Shown: positions 1 to 8,945, counted from the stretch's first letter. The stretch is DNA of 64,000 bases from Spirochaetales bacterium (GCA_016926955.1 JAFGNN010000074.1:35726-99725), one strand, 5' to 3'. Notes: generated from the sequence alone by a model not told the origin. Made by a program: numbers and translations.

Positions 1-273
1 GCGTTGCTCGCCTGCGCCACCGGCGTGGCGGGCCTGGATGCCGTTCCGGCGGTCGCGCTCGTCACCGCCGCGTTTGTTGTCCAGCAGCTGCTTCAGCTGC
101 GGAGCCTTCCGCAGGCCGTCATCATCGGCACGAGTTGCGTGGTGATATCCGCGATAGGTTCCTTCGCGACGCTCCATTCCGGGAGCGTCGTCCCGGCCGC
201 GCTCGCGCACGCCGCGTTCGCGGTGTTCTACGTTCGCTGGAGTTCCGCGGGATCGCGGAACGGGCAGGAGTGA
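1..273 (+). CDS. C-terminal fragment of a membrane protein, possibly a CPBP (CAAX-type) intramembrane protease
   Basis: The open frame runs in from the left edge and stops at 271-273, so only about 90 C-terminal residues are visible. They are hydrophobic, with two or three membrane-spanning stretches. The end, GSVVPAALAHAAFAVFYV, resembles the last conserved block of CPBP-family proteases, where a His follows a Gly-Ser-hydrophobic-Pro motif. The catalytic Glu-Glu and Arg motifs would lie upstream, outside the window, so the family call is tentative. The TTG at 4 is not a credible start. The next gene begins 3 bases after the stop, which suggests cotranscription. Confidence 0.5.
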   Translation, partial: ALLACATGVAGLDAVPAVALVTAAFVVQQLLQLRSLPQAVIIGTSCVVISAIGSFATLHSGSVVPAALAHAAFAVFYVRWSSAGSRNGQE

Positions 274-276
274 CGC

Positions 277-1155
277 ATGCCAGTGAAAAGACTCGCCGCC
301 GCCGTCGCGGCGCTCGCCTTCGCCTTCACCGCCTCCGCGGCGAAAATCGACTCGCTCTCGGCCGCTTGCGTCGCGTTCGTCGCCAGGCACGACGCCCTCA
401 CCGCCGGGCTCTTCCTCCGGCAGGAATTCTTCAGGCGCGACCCCGCGCTGCTCGCCGAGCTCATGGGCTCGGGGCATGATTTCACCGCCTCGATGCGCGA
501 GCGGCTCGGCGGCCTGATCGACGACGAATTCGGCGAGACGATGGCCGCCCTCGAGGCCGAGGCGGCGAGGCTGCCCGACGCGGCGGAGCGCGCATACGCG
601 CGGGCCCTGCTAGCCTTCGACCGCTACAAGATCGAGTTCGACCTGAAGAAGGACAAGCGCTCGTCGCTCCCGCACCTCGAGGAGGCTGACCTGCTCGCCC
701 GGGAAGCCCTGCGCTCGAAGCGGCGCATCGCCGACTTCCACCGTCTGCAGGGCGAGATCTACAACCAGTTCATCCCGCTCAAGGGCGGGGTTTCCGCCAT
801 CTACTTCTCGACCGAGGCGAAGAAGAGCTACCTGGCCGGACTGGCGATACGCAAGGACCATCCGCACACCCTCGTCCTGCTCGGGGTCTGGAACCTGTTC
901 GCCCCCGAGATCGCCGGCGGCTCGAAGACCCGCGCCCTCGACCTGTTCCGGGACGCGCGCCGGACCCCCGCGGACGACTACCCGACCTTCCTCAGCCACC
1001 TGTGGGAGTCGCTGGCCTATTCCGACCTGCTCAGGCGGCCGGAGGCGATCGAGGCGATCAAGCGGGCCCTGGCCATCGCGCCTGAGAACACCTGGGCGCT
1101 CTGGATCCTGGCGGAGCTCGAGGCGGGCAGGCGTCCCCTCGACGTGATGCTCTAG
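277..1155 (+). CDS. exported TPR-like hypothetical protein
   Basis: A 292-residue protein with an N-terminal Sec signal peptide (two basic residues, then an Ala-rich hydrophobic core ending near residue 21 at SAA). The mature part is predicted all-helical. Its last 70 residues (after residue 220) look like one or two TPR hairpins, including an A-I-x-x-A-x-x-A-x-P pattern typical of TPR helix B. The ATG has a good AGGAG 6 bases upstream. It lies 9 bases before the ABC ATPase gene and is probably the first gene of that envelope-export operon. It may be a periplasmic scaffold; the function is not known. Confidence 0.65.
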   Translation: MPVKRLAAAVAALAFAFTASAAKIDSLSAACVAFVARHDALTAGLFLRQEFFRRDPALLAELMGSGHDFTASMRERLGGLIDDEFGETMAALEAEAARLPDAAERAYARALLAFDRYKIEFDLKKDKRSSLPHLEEADLLAREALRSKRRIADFHRLQGEIYNQFIPLKGGVSAIYFSTEAKKSYLAGLAIRKDHPHTLVLLGVWNLFAPEIAGGSKTRALDLFRDARRTPADDYPTFLSHLWESLAYSDLLRRPEAIEAIKRALAIAPENTWALWILAELEAGRRPLDVML

Positions 1156-1164
1156 GCGGCGACG

Positions 1165-1863
1165 ATGGCCGGAAACGCCACACCCTGCCTGCTCGAGGCG
1201 CGCGACCTCGTAAAGCGCTACCCGAGCGCCTCCGAAACCGTGACGCCGCTGGACCGCCTGAGCCTGGAGATCCGCCAGGGCGACTTCGCCCTCGTGTTCG
1301 GCCCCTCGGGTTCGGGCAAGACCACGCTGCTCAACCTCCTGTGCGGCATCGACAGACCCGACGAGGGGAGCGTGAGCTTCGACGGGCGCCGCGTGGACGA
1401 CTCGGGCGACAAGGCGCTGACCCTGCTCAGACGGGAGAGCCTGGGCGTCATCTTCCAGGGCTTCGAGCTGGTGCCCGTCATGAGCTGTCGCGAGAACGTC
1501 GAATATCCGCTCGTGCTCAAGGACATAGCGCGAGCGGAGCGGCGCTCGCGCATCCGGCGCATGGCTGCGGCGCTCGACATCGAGGGCATACTGGACCGGA
1601 AGCCGGCGCAGGTGTCCGGGGGACAGCGGCAGCGGGTCGCGATCTGCCGCGCTCTGGTCGCGGGCTACCGGATCGTGCTCGGCGACGAGATCACCGGAAA
1701 CTTGGACCAGGCGAGCGCCGCTCGCGTGTACGACCTGCTCGCGGCGATGAACCGGGACGAGGGCATGACCTTCCTCATGGTCACCCACAACACGGCCCTG
1801 ACGCCTTACGCGAACAAGGTCTACCGCCTTTCGGGCGGAACCCTCGCCGAGGAGGCCGTATGA
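1165..1863 (+). CDS. ABC transporter ATP-binding protein, LolD/MacB type
   Basis: A 232-residue ATPase of the class that drives mechanotransmission FtsX-type permeases (LolD, MacB). The Walker A is GPSGSGKTT near residue 48, the signature is VSGGQRQRVAI near residue 150, and the Walker B runs into GDEITGNLD. In most relatives the last reads DEPTGNLD; here Ile replaces Pro while the catalytic Glu stays. The H-loop is in MVTHN near residue 208. The stop codon overlaps the permease ATG (ATGA), so the two are translationally coupled. The next genes encode a LolA-like carrier and beta-barrel-like proteins. The likely job is moving a lipoprotein or lipid from inner to outer membrane. Confidence 0.9.
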   Translation: MAGNATPCLLEARDLVKRYPSASETVTPLDRLSLEIRQGDFALVFGPSGSGKTTLLNLLCGIDRPDEGSVSFDGRRVDDSGDKALTLLRRESLGVIFQGFELVPVMSCRENVEYPLVLKDIARAERRSRIRRMAAALDIEGILDRKPAQVSGGQRQRVAICRALVAGYRIVLGDEITGNLDQASAARVYDLLAAMNRDEGMTFLMVTHNTALTPYANKVYRLSGGTLAEEAV

Positions 1864-3083
1864 AGGCGGGCGCCCTCCTTTCGCATGCCGCCCGGAATCC
1901 CCTCCGGAACGGCCGCCGCTCCGCGATGATCCTGGTGATCCTGGCGGCCAGCACCCTGACGCTTTTCGTGACCAACATGTACCTCGCTCAGATGTACCGC
2001 GGGATGAGCCTCGGCTACGTGTACCAGACCGGCAACCTCCAGGTCGCCCGGCGCGGCTTCTGGGATCCGAAGCGCGAGGGCGAGCTCGTGATGGAGCGCG
2101 AGCTCGTCGAACGGGCGGGCGAGATCGCCCGCGGCGAAACGGCGCTCGTGCGGATAAACGCGGAACTTTCGGTGCAGGGCCTGCTCGGCACGGAGCTCCG
2201 CAGCACCGTGGTCAACGGCATGGGCGTCGAGGCGGAGCGGGCCGGAGGCTATGCCGGCTATGTCCTGGTCAAGTCCGGCTTCGTGCTCGACTCCGGCGAC
2301 GTCGAAGGCGTCATCGTCGGCGAGCCGATCGCCGACAAGCTCGGCATCCAGGCCGAGGATTACGTCAACATCATGGCGACCGCGGTCGACGGGTCGCTCA
2401 ACCTGGTCTCCGCACGCGTCGCCGGAGTGGTCTCCACGGGCATGGGCCAGGCCGACGCCTACTTCCTCGCTGGCAACCTGGACTTCGTGCGGCAATTGCG
2501 CGGCACCGAGGGCGCTGAGCGCCTCCTGCTCTTCCTGCGCGAGGACGCGCCGCTCGACGCGGTCGCGGAGTCGCTCGCGGAGCGCTTCGCCGCGGAGGGG
2601 CTCGACCTCGAGATCCGCACCTGGGAGGAGCTCAATCCCTTCTACTTCGAGCTCAAGGGCCTGTACGACGCGATTTTCGCCTTCATCAAGGTGATAATCG
2701 CCGTGCTCGTGCTGCTCGCGGTGGCCGAGATCGTTTCGATGTCCTTCTTCGAGCGCTTCCGGGAACTGGGCACCCTGCGGGCCATCGGGACGACGCGCGG
2801 CGAGATTCTGGCCATGCTCCTCGTCGAGGTGGGACTGTACGCGAGCGTCGGCGTGGCCGTCGGCGCCTCGTTGGGCGCGGGGCTCGCGGCCCTGCTGAAT
2901 GGGCTCGGCCTTTCCTGGACCCCTCCGGGGTCGACCAACCCGGTTCCCTTCGGATTCTTCCTGCGCTGGCGCTACCTGGCGAGCCCCGTTCTCATCGTGT
3001 ACTGCGCCTCGCTCGTGGCGGCGCTCGTGCCGGCGATACGGAGCGCGAGGATGCGCGTGGCCGAGGAGCTCAAGTATGAATGA
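1860..3083 (+). CDS. FtsX-family ABC permease, LolC/E or MacB-like
   Basis: A 407-residue permease. One N-terminal membrane segment (about residues 18-42) is followed by a large periplasmic domain of about 220 residues (MacB periplasmic core type) and three C-terminal membrane segments: one after the Phe-rich stretch near residue 275, one in the Gly/Ala-rich stretch near 325, and one near 385. This is the four-helix FtsX layout. The ATG overlaps the ATPase stop by four bases. Its own stop overlaps the next gene by 8 bases. With the ATPase it should form a type VII ABC transporter that works on periplasmic substrates rather than transporting across the inner membrane. Confidence 0.88.
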   Translation: MKAGALLSHAARNPLRNGRRSAMILVILAASTLTLFVTNMYLAQMYRGMSLGYVYQTGNLQVARRGFWDPKREGELVMERELVERAGEIARGETALVRINAELSVQGLLGTELRSTVVNGMGVEAERAGGYAGYVLVKSGFVLDSGDVEGVIVGEPIADKLGIQAEDYVNIMATAVDGSLNLVSARVAGVVSTGMGQADAYFLAGNLDFVRQLRGTEGAERLLLFLREDAPLDAVAESLAERFAAEGLDLEIRTWEELNPFYFELKGLYDAIFAFIKVIIAVLVLLAVAEIVSMSFFERFRELGTLRAIGTTRGEILAMLLVEVGLYASVGVAVGASLGAGLAALLNGLGLSWTPPGSTNPVPFGFFLRWRYLASPVLIVYCASLVAALVPAIRSARMRVAEELKYE

Positions 3084-3870
3084 ACGGACCAGGCTGCGCG
3101 TCGCCGCGATCGCCGCGTTCGTCACGGCCGCGTCCGCCCTCGCCCAGGGCGCGCCCGAGGCGCTCGAGCGCGCCGAGGCGCTGGTCGGAAGGTTCTACTC
3201 GCAACAACGGCTTGCCGGGCCGGGCGGCGGCCTGCTCGAGGACATGATGCTGGCGCAGGAGCTTACCGTCTCCGAAGCCGGCAAGGAGCGGCGCTCGCGG
3301 GTGCTCCTCTTCTCCAAGAATCCGGACACCTGCCTCGTCTACGTCGCGGACGAGCGGGGCCAGGCGACCGCCTACCTCAGGCGGGGCGACGACACTTGGA
3401 TCTACCGCGACACCCTGAGGCTTCCCCTCAAGGTTTCCCGGGCCCAGGCGGTTCTCGGCGAGGCGAACCTCGGCGATCTTTTGGGAATCGACCTGTGGGG
3501 AGATTTCGAGATCGTCGGCGCGAGCGACGGAGCCGAGGGCTTGCTCATGGATTTCTCCCGGAGCGGCACGGGCTCGCCATACGCCTCGGTCCGCGTCATC
3601 GCCGACGCGGCCACGGGCGACCTCGCGCGGATCGAGTACAAGGGCACGGGCGGTCAAACCATCCGCGAGGCCGCGCTCGGACCCTACGCGACGCTGGAGG
3701 GCGGGCACCGGGTTCCGGCCTGGACGATACGGAACCTCAGGATAGGGACCTCCGCCGTCACGACCATCCGCTACACGCGGATCGCTTACGTCGCGATCCC
3801 AGACGCGTTTTTCAAGCCGGAAGCCGTGGCGCTCGGCCAGTTCCTGATCTGGGCGAAGGGCCGGCTTTGA
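3076..3870 (+). CDS. outer-membrane lipoprotein-sorting (LolA-like) protein
   Basis: A 264-residue exported protein with a signal peptide ending near ALAQG (about residue 25). The body matches the uncharacterised LolA-like family found next to FtsX/MacB or RND transporters. It has alternating beta-strand patterns and the region KNPDTCLVYVADERGQ, then W-I-Y and a Leu-Pro motif, then DLLGIDLWGDFEI. The start ATG lies inside the permease 3' end, an 8-base overlap. It probably carries a lipoprotein or lipid across the periplasm from the FtsX permease. That role comes from family and neighbours, not from residues I can point to. Confidence 0.8.
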   Translation: MNERTRLRVAAIAAFVTAASALAQGAPEALERAEALVGRFYSQQRLAGPGGGLLEDMMLAQELTVSEAGKERRSRVLLFSKNPDTCLVYVADERGQATAYLRRGDDTWIYRDTLRLPLKVSRAQAVLGEANLGDLLGIDLWGDFEIVGASDGAEGLLMDFSRSGTGSPYASVRVIADAATGDLARIEYKGTGGQTIREAALGPYATLEGGHRVPAWTIRNLRIGTSAVTTIRYTRIAYVAIPDAFFKPEAVALGQFLIWAKGRL

Positions 3871-4952
3871 TCCGTCGACGCGCGCTTGCCCTCGCCCTGA
3901 CGGCGCTCGCCTCGGCGGCGGCGCTTCCGGCCGCGGAGCCGGACAACGGCCCGGCCCCGACGCTCGACGCCTATGCTTCCGTCGAAGGCGCCTTCCGCTG
4001 GCTGGCCTTCGACCGGGACGAGGTTCCCGCCTTCGCCCGGGCGGGAAAGGAAATCCTGCCGGAAGCGAGGCTCCGCGCGGGCGCGCTCCTGGGCGCCTTT
4101 CCCCTGACCGTCGAAGCGTCCCTGAGCTACGAGGCCGGCGCGAGCTACCCCGTCCTCGATTCGCTCTACGCCGCGTGGTTCTTCGAAGCTTTCTCCTTTG
4201 ACCTCGGCCGACGCGAGGCGGTCTGGGGCCTGGGCCGCCGCTACCAGCCGCTCCGCGTCATAGACCTGGTCGAGGACGCTCCCGCCGGATCGGCGGACTA
4301 CGCTCCGCGGTACTGGCAGGCCGGGGGCGTCCTGTACGCGGGCCCGCACGCGCTCAGGTTCCGCGGCCTGGCGGGCGACGGACTCGTCGGGGTGCCCGTG
4401 CTCTCGGAAGAGGACGGTGGAGACTGGTTCGCCTTCGTCGCGTCGGACGAAGCGAGCGTCGGTCCGCTGGTGTTTGCTGCCCAGGTCGCCGCCCTGTCGG
4501 CCGAGGGCGGCGCGCGCTTCGTCGTCGGATCCGAAGCCTCCTGGCTCGTCGGTCCCTCGCTGACCCTCGCGGGCTCGGTCGCGGCCGCCGCGCCGCTCGA
4601 AGGAGAGCCATGGTCGGGCGCGACGTACCGGGGCCTGGCTTCCGCCGAAGCGGCCTTCCCGGAAGCGGGGATTTTCCTCTCCGCGGAGGGCGGCTTCGAC
4701 GGAACCGTCTGGTCCGCCTCGGCGCTCGCCGCCTGGGTGTCGGCCGACGGCCGCTGGGCGAGCGGCGTCTCCCTCGCCCGGGAGCTGGCGCGCGCGGCCT
4801 GGGCCGGCGAAGCGTCGCTCTCCTGCGCCCCGGCCGACAGCTTCCGCGTCTCGCTGTCCTGCGCGGCGTCCTGGGGCGACGACGCGAGCCCCCTCGTCGA
4901 CGGCCTGGTGCCCGCCTCGCTGGCGCTCGGTTTCAAGACGACCGTCCGATGA
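3867..4952 (+). CDS. exported beta-barrel-like outer membrane protein
   Basis: A 361-residue protein starting at a TTG that overlaps the TGA of the LolA-like gene by four bases. The signal peptide is RRRALALALTALASAAALPA. The mature sequence alternates short amphipathic strands rich in Trp, Tyr and Ala with Gly/Asp/Ser turns (for example FSFDLGRREAVWGLG), the texture of an outer-membrane barrel. There is no C-terminal aromatic residue (it ends TTVR), so barrel insertion by BAM is not certain. It is the fourth gene of the transport operon and may be the outer-membrane exit or receptor of that system. Confidence 0.65.
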   Translation: MIRRRALALALTALASAAALPAAEPDNGPAPTLDAYASVEGAFRWLAFDRDEVPAFARAGKEILPEARLRAGALLGAFPLTVEASLSYEAGASYPVLDSLYAAWFFEAFSFDLGRREAVWGLGRRYQPLRVIDLVEDAPAGSADYAPRYWQAGGVLYAGPHALRFRGLAGDGLVGVPVLSEEDGGDWFAFVASDEASVGPLVFAAQVAALSAEGGARFVVGSEASWLVGPSLTLAGSVAAAAPLEGEPWSGATYRGLASAEAAFPEAGIFLSAEGGFDGTVWSASALAAWVSADGRWASGVSLARELARAAWAGEASLSCAPADSFRVSLSCAASWGDDASPLVDGLVPASLALGFKTTVR

Positions 4953-4965
4953 AATGGAGGAATCG

Positions 4966-5970
4966 ATGAAACGCTCACTCGCTCTGATCGCCTGCGCCCT
5001 GATCCTCTCGGGACCCTGCCTTGCCCAGGACGCGGCGCTCCCTGCCGCCCCGAGCTTCAACGCCCTCCGCTTCTCGATGGACGCCCCGGGCAACGGCTAC
5101 TTCTTCTCCTGGGAGCCCGCGATCGAGTTCTCCGACTGGAGCCTTGACCTCCTCGGCGGCTACGGGCAGGCGTACTCCGACGGATCCAGCTTCCTCGACA
5201 GCCTGCTCTATCGGGGCGGCGTCGGATTCACCCACGGCATCGCGTCGGCCGGGCTCGCTTTCGGAAAGGGCTTCCCCCTGCTCGCCTACGCCCCGCTCGG
5301 AATCCAGACCGGCGCTTCAGCGGCGGCCCGCCTCGAGTTGAGCTCCGCCTTGAACCTGCAACAGTACGCCTTCTACGGACGACTCGACAATCTCGGGCAG
5401 CGTCGCGACGACGCGCTCTACGGCGTCACGTCGGCGTTCGGAACCTTCTACGAGGGCGTCGGCGCCGAGTTCGGGTACCGCACCGACCTTTCGACCTTTC
5501 GCGACGAGGACGGCGGCCTGTCCTGGGGCCTCCAGAACGCCGCGCGGCTCGCGCTCGCCGGCGACGCCCTCTCGGTCGCGTGCCTGCTGGGGTACGTCGA
5601 ACAGGGCGAATCCGGCCTGGCGGGCGGTTTCCGCTACGACTTCTCAAGCTTCGCGCCGGGCGTGCCCGCGGGACTGGCGGGCGGCAACGCGGTCGCGGCG
5701 CTCGAAGCGCGGGCGCGCGCCTTCCCGCTCTCCTGGTTCGGCCGGATTCCCTTCGTTTCATCCATGCTCTACTTCGGCGGGATCGCCGGCGCGGCAGCCT
5801 TCCTGGAGCGCGGGGAGCCCGTCGAGTCGCTCGAAACGCCCTGGTACCTCGGGTTCGGCGGCGGCTTGCTCTTCTTCGAGCTCGACATCTGCCTGAGCTA
5901 CGGCTACAGCCCGCTCTCAGGCTGGGTGCTCAAGTTCCAGATGCGCTCGAAAGGGTTGGACAAGCGCTGA
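4966..5970 (+). CDS. exported beta-barrel-like protein, hypothetical
   Basis: A 334-residue protein with a signal peptide ending near CLAQD (residue 20). A GGAGG at 4957-4961 fixes the start at 4966 rather than the in-frame ATG at 4954, which overlaps the ribosome site. The mature part is a run of Gly/Tyr/Phe-rich amphipathic strands (GYGQAYSDGSS, GGVGFTHGIASAG), like a porin or an OmpW/OprD-size barrel. It closes the export cluster 13 bases after the preceding barrel-like protein. No family name can be supported. Confidence 0.65.
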   Translation: MKRSLALIACALILSGPCLAQDAALPAAPSFNALRFSMDAPGNGYFFSWEPAIEFSDWSLDLLGGYGQAYSDGSSFLDSLLYRGGVGFTHGIASAGLAFGKGFPLLAYAPLGIQTGASAAARLELSSALNLQQYAFYGRLDNLGQRRDDALYGVTSAFGTFYEGVGAEFGYRTDLSTFRDEDGGLSWGLQNAARLALAGDALSVACLLGYVEQGESGLAGGFRYDFSSFAPGVPAGLAGGNAVAALEARARAFPLSWFGRIPFVSSMLYFGGIAGAAAFLERGEPVESLETPWYLGFGGGLLFFELDICLSYGYSPLSGWVLKFQMRSKGLDKR

Positions 5971-6066
5971 GCGCGCCGACCGCGTCGCTTGATCGCGCAG
6001 GTTCCCCGTCCTACACTCCCCTGCGCCGCCACCGATGCCGTGAGCGCGGGCGGCGCGGAGGTCCCC

Positions 6067-7251
6067 ATGCCCTACGACTTCGACTCGCTTCTCGACCGCG
6101 TCCCGACCAACTCGATCAAGTGGAGCTACCGCCGCGAGCTCGCCGGGCGCGACGACCTCATTCCGATGTGGGTGGCGGACATGGATTTCGCCGTGGCGCC
6201 GCAAATCGCCGAGGCGGTCCGCGCGCGCGCGGCGCATCCGGTCTACGGCTATCCGGGAAGGCCTGACGGCTATTTCGAGGCGTTCAGGGCCTGGGCGCTC
6301 CGGCGCTACGGGTGGGGAATCGCGCGGGAATGGCTGGTCCACGTCCCGGGCGTCGTGCCTGCCGTCAACCTGGCGGTGCAGGCGTTCACGGAGCCGGGCG
6401 ACGGCGTCGTCATCCAGGGGCCGGTCTACCACCCCTTCCGCCAGGCGGCCGAGCGGAACGGGCGGCGCGTGGTCGACAATCCGCTCAGGCTGGTCGGCAC
6501 GCGCTGGACTTTCGACCTCGAGGACCTCGGGCGCGAGGCGGACGAAGGGACGAAGCTCCTCATCCTCTCGAATCCGCACAACCCCGTGGGGCGCGCCTGG
6601 TCGCGCGATGAATTGTCGGCTCTCGCGGAGCTCTGCGCGCGGAAAAACCTCGTCGTGGTGTCCGACGAGATCCACGCGGACCTGCTCGAACCCGGCGCCC
6701 GCCACGTCCCGTTCGCCGCCGTCTCGGCCGACGCGGCCGCGCGCTCGATAACCTGCCACTCGGCCTCGAAGGGCTTCAACATCGCGGGCTTCAATACCGC
6801 GTGCGCGGTCATCCCGGACTCTGGGCTTCGCGCGCGCTTCGAGGCCATGGTGGCGCGGTTCGGTCTCGGGACGCCGAACGCCTTCGGCCTCGTGGCGCAG
6901 GAAGCCGCTTACGCGCGCGGCGAAGCCTGGCTCGAGGAACTCCTCGTCTACCTCCGGGGGAATTTTGAGCGGCTCCGCGAGGCGCTCGCGCCGACCCCGA
7001 TCATCGTCCACCCGCTCGAGGGCACTTACCTGGCCTGGCTCGATTGCGGCGCCCTCATGCTCGACGACGCCGCGCTCAAGCGCTTCTTCATCGAAATGGC
7101 CGGCGTCTGGCTCGACGAGGGAATCAAGTTCGGAAGCGAGGGTTCCGGCTTCATGCGCATGAACCTGGCCTGTCCCCGCGCCACGCTCGACGAGGCGCTC
7201 GGACGGATTCGGGACGCGCTCGAGGCGCTGCCGGGCGTCGAGCTCGCATAG
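6067..7251 (+). CDS. patB: MalY/PatB-type PLP-dependent C-S lyase or aminotransferase
   Basis: A 394-residue fold-type I PLP enzyme. The N-terminus IKW..YR and PMWVADMDF is diagnostic for MalY/PatB cystathionine beta-lyases. The substrate-side sequence GVVPAVNLAVQAF, the Asn in NPHNPVGR, the Asp in SDEIHADL and the Schiff-base Lys in HSASKGFNIAG are all present. Members release thiols and pyruvate from cystathionine or other S-alkyl-cysteines; E. coli MalY also represses the maltose regulon, and a maltodextrin-type GH13 enzyme lies 16 kb away. GGAGG at 6057-6061 lies 5 bases before this ATG. Transcribed alone. Confidence 0.9.
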   Translation: MPYDFDSLLDRVPTNSIKWSYRRELAGRDDLIPMWVADMDFAVAPQIAEAVRARAAHPVYGYPGRPDGYFEAFRAWALRRYGWGIAREWLVHVPGVVPAVNLAVQAFTEPGDGVVIQGPVYHPFRQAAERNGRRVVDNPLRLVGTRWTFDLEDLGREADEGTKLLILSNPHNPVGRAWSRDELSALAELCARKNLVVVSDEIHADLLEPGARHVPFAAVSADAAARSITCHSASKGFNIAGFNTACAVIPDSGLRARFEAMVARFGLGTPNAFGLVAQEAAYARGEAWLEELLVYLRGNFERLREALAPTPIIVHPLEGTYLAWLDCGALMLDDAALKRFFIEMAGVWLDEGIKFGSEGSGFMRMNLACPRATLDEALGRIRDALEALPGVELA

Positions 7252-7309
7252 CGGCGCTCGACCCGCCCGCGGCGGTCCCGGGAATCGGAGCGCCGCGGGC
7301 TTGCCGCGT

Positions 7310-8170
7310 TCAGCGGTCCCAGAGCCCTCGGTGGTCGCGCACGTACTCCGCCAGGGTGAAGGGTTCGCGGCCCAGGAGGCGCTCCGCCTCGCCCGTGACG
7401 CGCGCGGCCATGCCGCGCTTCGTGTTCGCGTAGAGCCAGGTGGTGACCAGCGCGAACAGGAAGGGTTCCTTCGCGCCGAGCCGCCTGAGGAAGAAGGCAA
7501 GCGGGGAAGGGTTCCGGTAGCGGATTTCGCGGCCGAGCTCGCGCGAAAAGACGCGGGCCACCTCGTGGTAATCGAGAGCTTCGGACCCGGTCAGGTCCCA
7601 GGCCGCATCGCCCGTGCCGATTTCGACGAGGGCCTTCGCCGCGATTTCGCCCAAGTCGCGCGCGTCGATGAAGCTGGTCTTCGCGTCCCCGACGGGCAGG
7701 AAGAGTTCGTCGCGGTCGCGGATCTCCGCGCGGTGGACGCCGCCGAGGTTCTGCATGAAGAAGGAGCAGCGCAGGAAGACGCGCTCCTGTCCCGAGCGCT
7801 CCAGGAAGTCCTCGACGGCGCGGTGCGGGACGAGCTTGTTGTCCTCGATGCCGATCAGCGAAAGGAAGACGACCCGGCGCACGCCGGCCTTTCGCGCGGC
7901 TTCGAGCGCGGGGTACATGTCCCGCTTCGGGTTCGATATGTGAGGGGGTCTCAGGACGAACATCGAGCTGATGCCGGCGAAGGCGGCTTCGAAGGTTTCG
8001 CTCGCGCCGAAGTCGAAGCGGACGGGCTCGACCGCGTCGCCGAAGCGCTTTTCGACGCGCGAGGGGTCGGTGCCGGCCGCGCGGGGTCGGACGCCGCGCC
8101 GCAGCAGGGCCGCCACGGTTTCCGCTCCGACGGTGCCGAGCGCTCCGATGACCAGTATCTCCGGGTTCAT
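7310..8170 (-). CDS. NmrA-like NAD(P)-binding atypical SDR oxidoreductase
   Basis: A 286-residue protein. It begins ILVIGALGTVGAETVAALLRRG, where the Gly-x-x-Gly-x-x-Gly nucleotide loop is typical of atypical SDR/NmrA or NAD(P)H:quinone (QOR2, azoreductase-like) proteins. No Tyr-x-x-x-Lys catalytic pair is obvious, as usual for this family. AAGGAG lies 7 bases upstream of the ATG at 8170. It is transcribed divergently from a TetR regulator through overlapping promoters and is probably that regulator's target. Likely role: redox sensing or quinone/electrophile detoxification. Confidence 0.82.
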   Translation of the reverse strand: MNPEILVIGALGTVGAETVAALLRRGVRPRAAGTDPSRVEKRFGDAVEPVRFDFGASETFEAAFAGISSMFVLRPPHISNPKRDMYPALEAARKAGVRRVVFLSLIGIEDNKLVPHRAVEDFLERSGQERVFLRCSFFMQNLGGVHRAEIRDRDELFLPVGDAKTSFIDARDLGEIAAKALVEIGTGDAAWDLTGSEALDYHEVARVFSRELGREIRYRNPSPLAFFLRRLGAKEPFLFALVTTWLYANTKRGMAARVTGEAERLLGREPFTLAEYVRDHRGLWDR

Positions 8171-8192
8171 GCGTGCTCCTTTGAGGATGCGG

Positions 8193-8243
8193 ACCCTACC
8201 AGAACGCGGGGGCTTTGACAATAGGTGGAACGGTCGGTATAGT
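8193..8243. promoter_or_regulatory. interlocking divergent promoters of the NmrA and TetR genes
   Basis: On the plus strand, TTGACA (8215-8220), a 17-base spacer and TATAGT (8238-8243) precede the TetR gene. On the minus strand, TTGTCA (8221-8216), 17 bases and TAGGGT (8198-8193) precede the NmrA gene. The two -35 boxes share the same bases (TTGACAA, 8215-8221), so the polymerases should exclude one another. A TetR dimer bound here would control both genes. Confidence 0.8.
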
Positions 8244-8261
8244 GCTGTCGGAGGCGCGAGG

Positions 8262-8945
8262 ATGGCTACGCGAAGCGGGCGCGGATCGATGGCAGCGAAA
8301 AAGGGCGCGGTCGGGATCGTTCCCGAAACCACGGAAGCTCCGGCGACAGCCGAGGCGCTTCCGTCGCGCGAACGCATCGTGGAGACGGCGATGCGGCTCT
8401 TCGAGGAGCGCGGCTACCACGCCACCGGCATCGCCGAGCTGGTCAAGGAAAGCGGCGCGCCGCGCGGCTCGGTCTACTTCCACTTTCCCGGCGGCAAGGA
8501 GCAGATCGCCGTGGAGGCGGTGGAGCGCGCCGGCGCCCGTCTGGCCGGCCGCGTCCGCGAGAATTTCCCGAAAAGCGGGCCGGAGGGGAAGCTCGACTGC
8601 GACGGCGCCCTCGTCGCCTTCCTGGAGCGGGTGGCCTTCCAGGTGGAGCGCTCGGGGTTCCGCGCCGGCGGACCGCTCCTCATCGTCGCCTCCGAGACGG
8701 CGAGCGGGGGCGGGCTGATCGGCGACGCCTGCCGGAAGGCCTACGAGGGCCTGGCGACCGCCTTCCGCGAGGCGCTCGAAGCCTGCGGCTGCGCGGCGGA
8801 GGCGGCTTCCTCGCTCGCCCTGACGATCCTGGCGGCCGTCGAGGGCGCCATCGTTCTGTCGCGGAGCTTCCGTTCGGCCGACCCGCTCAGGCGCGTGGCC
8901 GCGGATCTTGGCGTGTTGCTGCGCGCGGCTTCGAGCCGCGCATGA
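8262..8945 (+). CDS. TetR/AcrR-family repressor, LmrA/YxaF-like
   Basis: A 227-residue regulator. After a basic, low-complexity N-terminus of about 30 residues comes the TetR helix-turn-helix (RIVETAMRLFEERGYHATG, then IAELVKESGAPRGSVYFHFPGG). The C-terminal domain resembles the LmrA/YxaF group, which sense aromatic or flavonoid-like ligands. GGAGG at 8250-8254 favours the ATG at 8262 over the one at 8289. The last codons overlap the ORF of the following membrane protein, suggesting a two-gene operon. It probably represses itself and the divergent NmrA gene. Confidence 0.87.
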   Translation: MATRSGRGSMAAKKGAVGIVPETTEAPATAEALPSRERIVETAMRLFEERGYHATGIAELVKESGAPRGSVYFHFPGGKEQIAVEAVERAGARLAGRVRENFPKSGPEGKLDCDGALVAFLERVAFQVERSGFRAGGPLLIVASETASGGGLIGDACRKAYEGLATAFREALEACGCAAEAASSLALTILAAVEGAIVLSRSFRSADPLRRVAADLGVLLRAASSRA

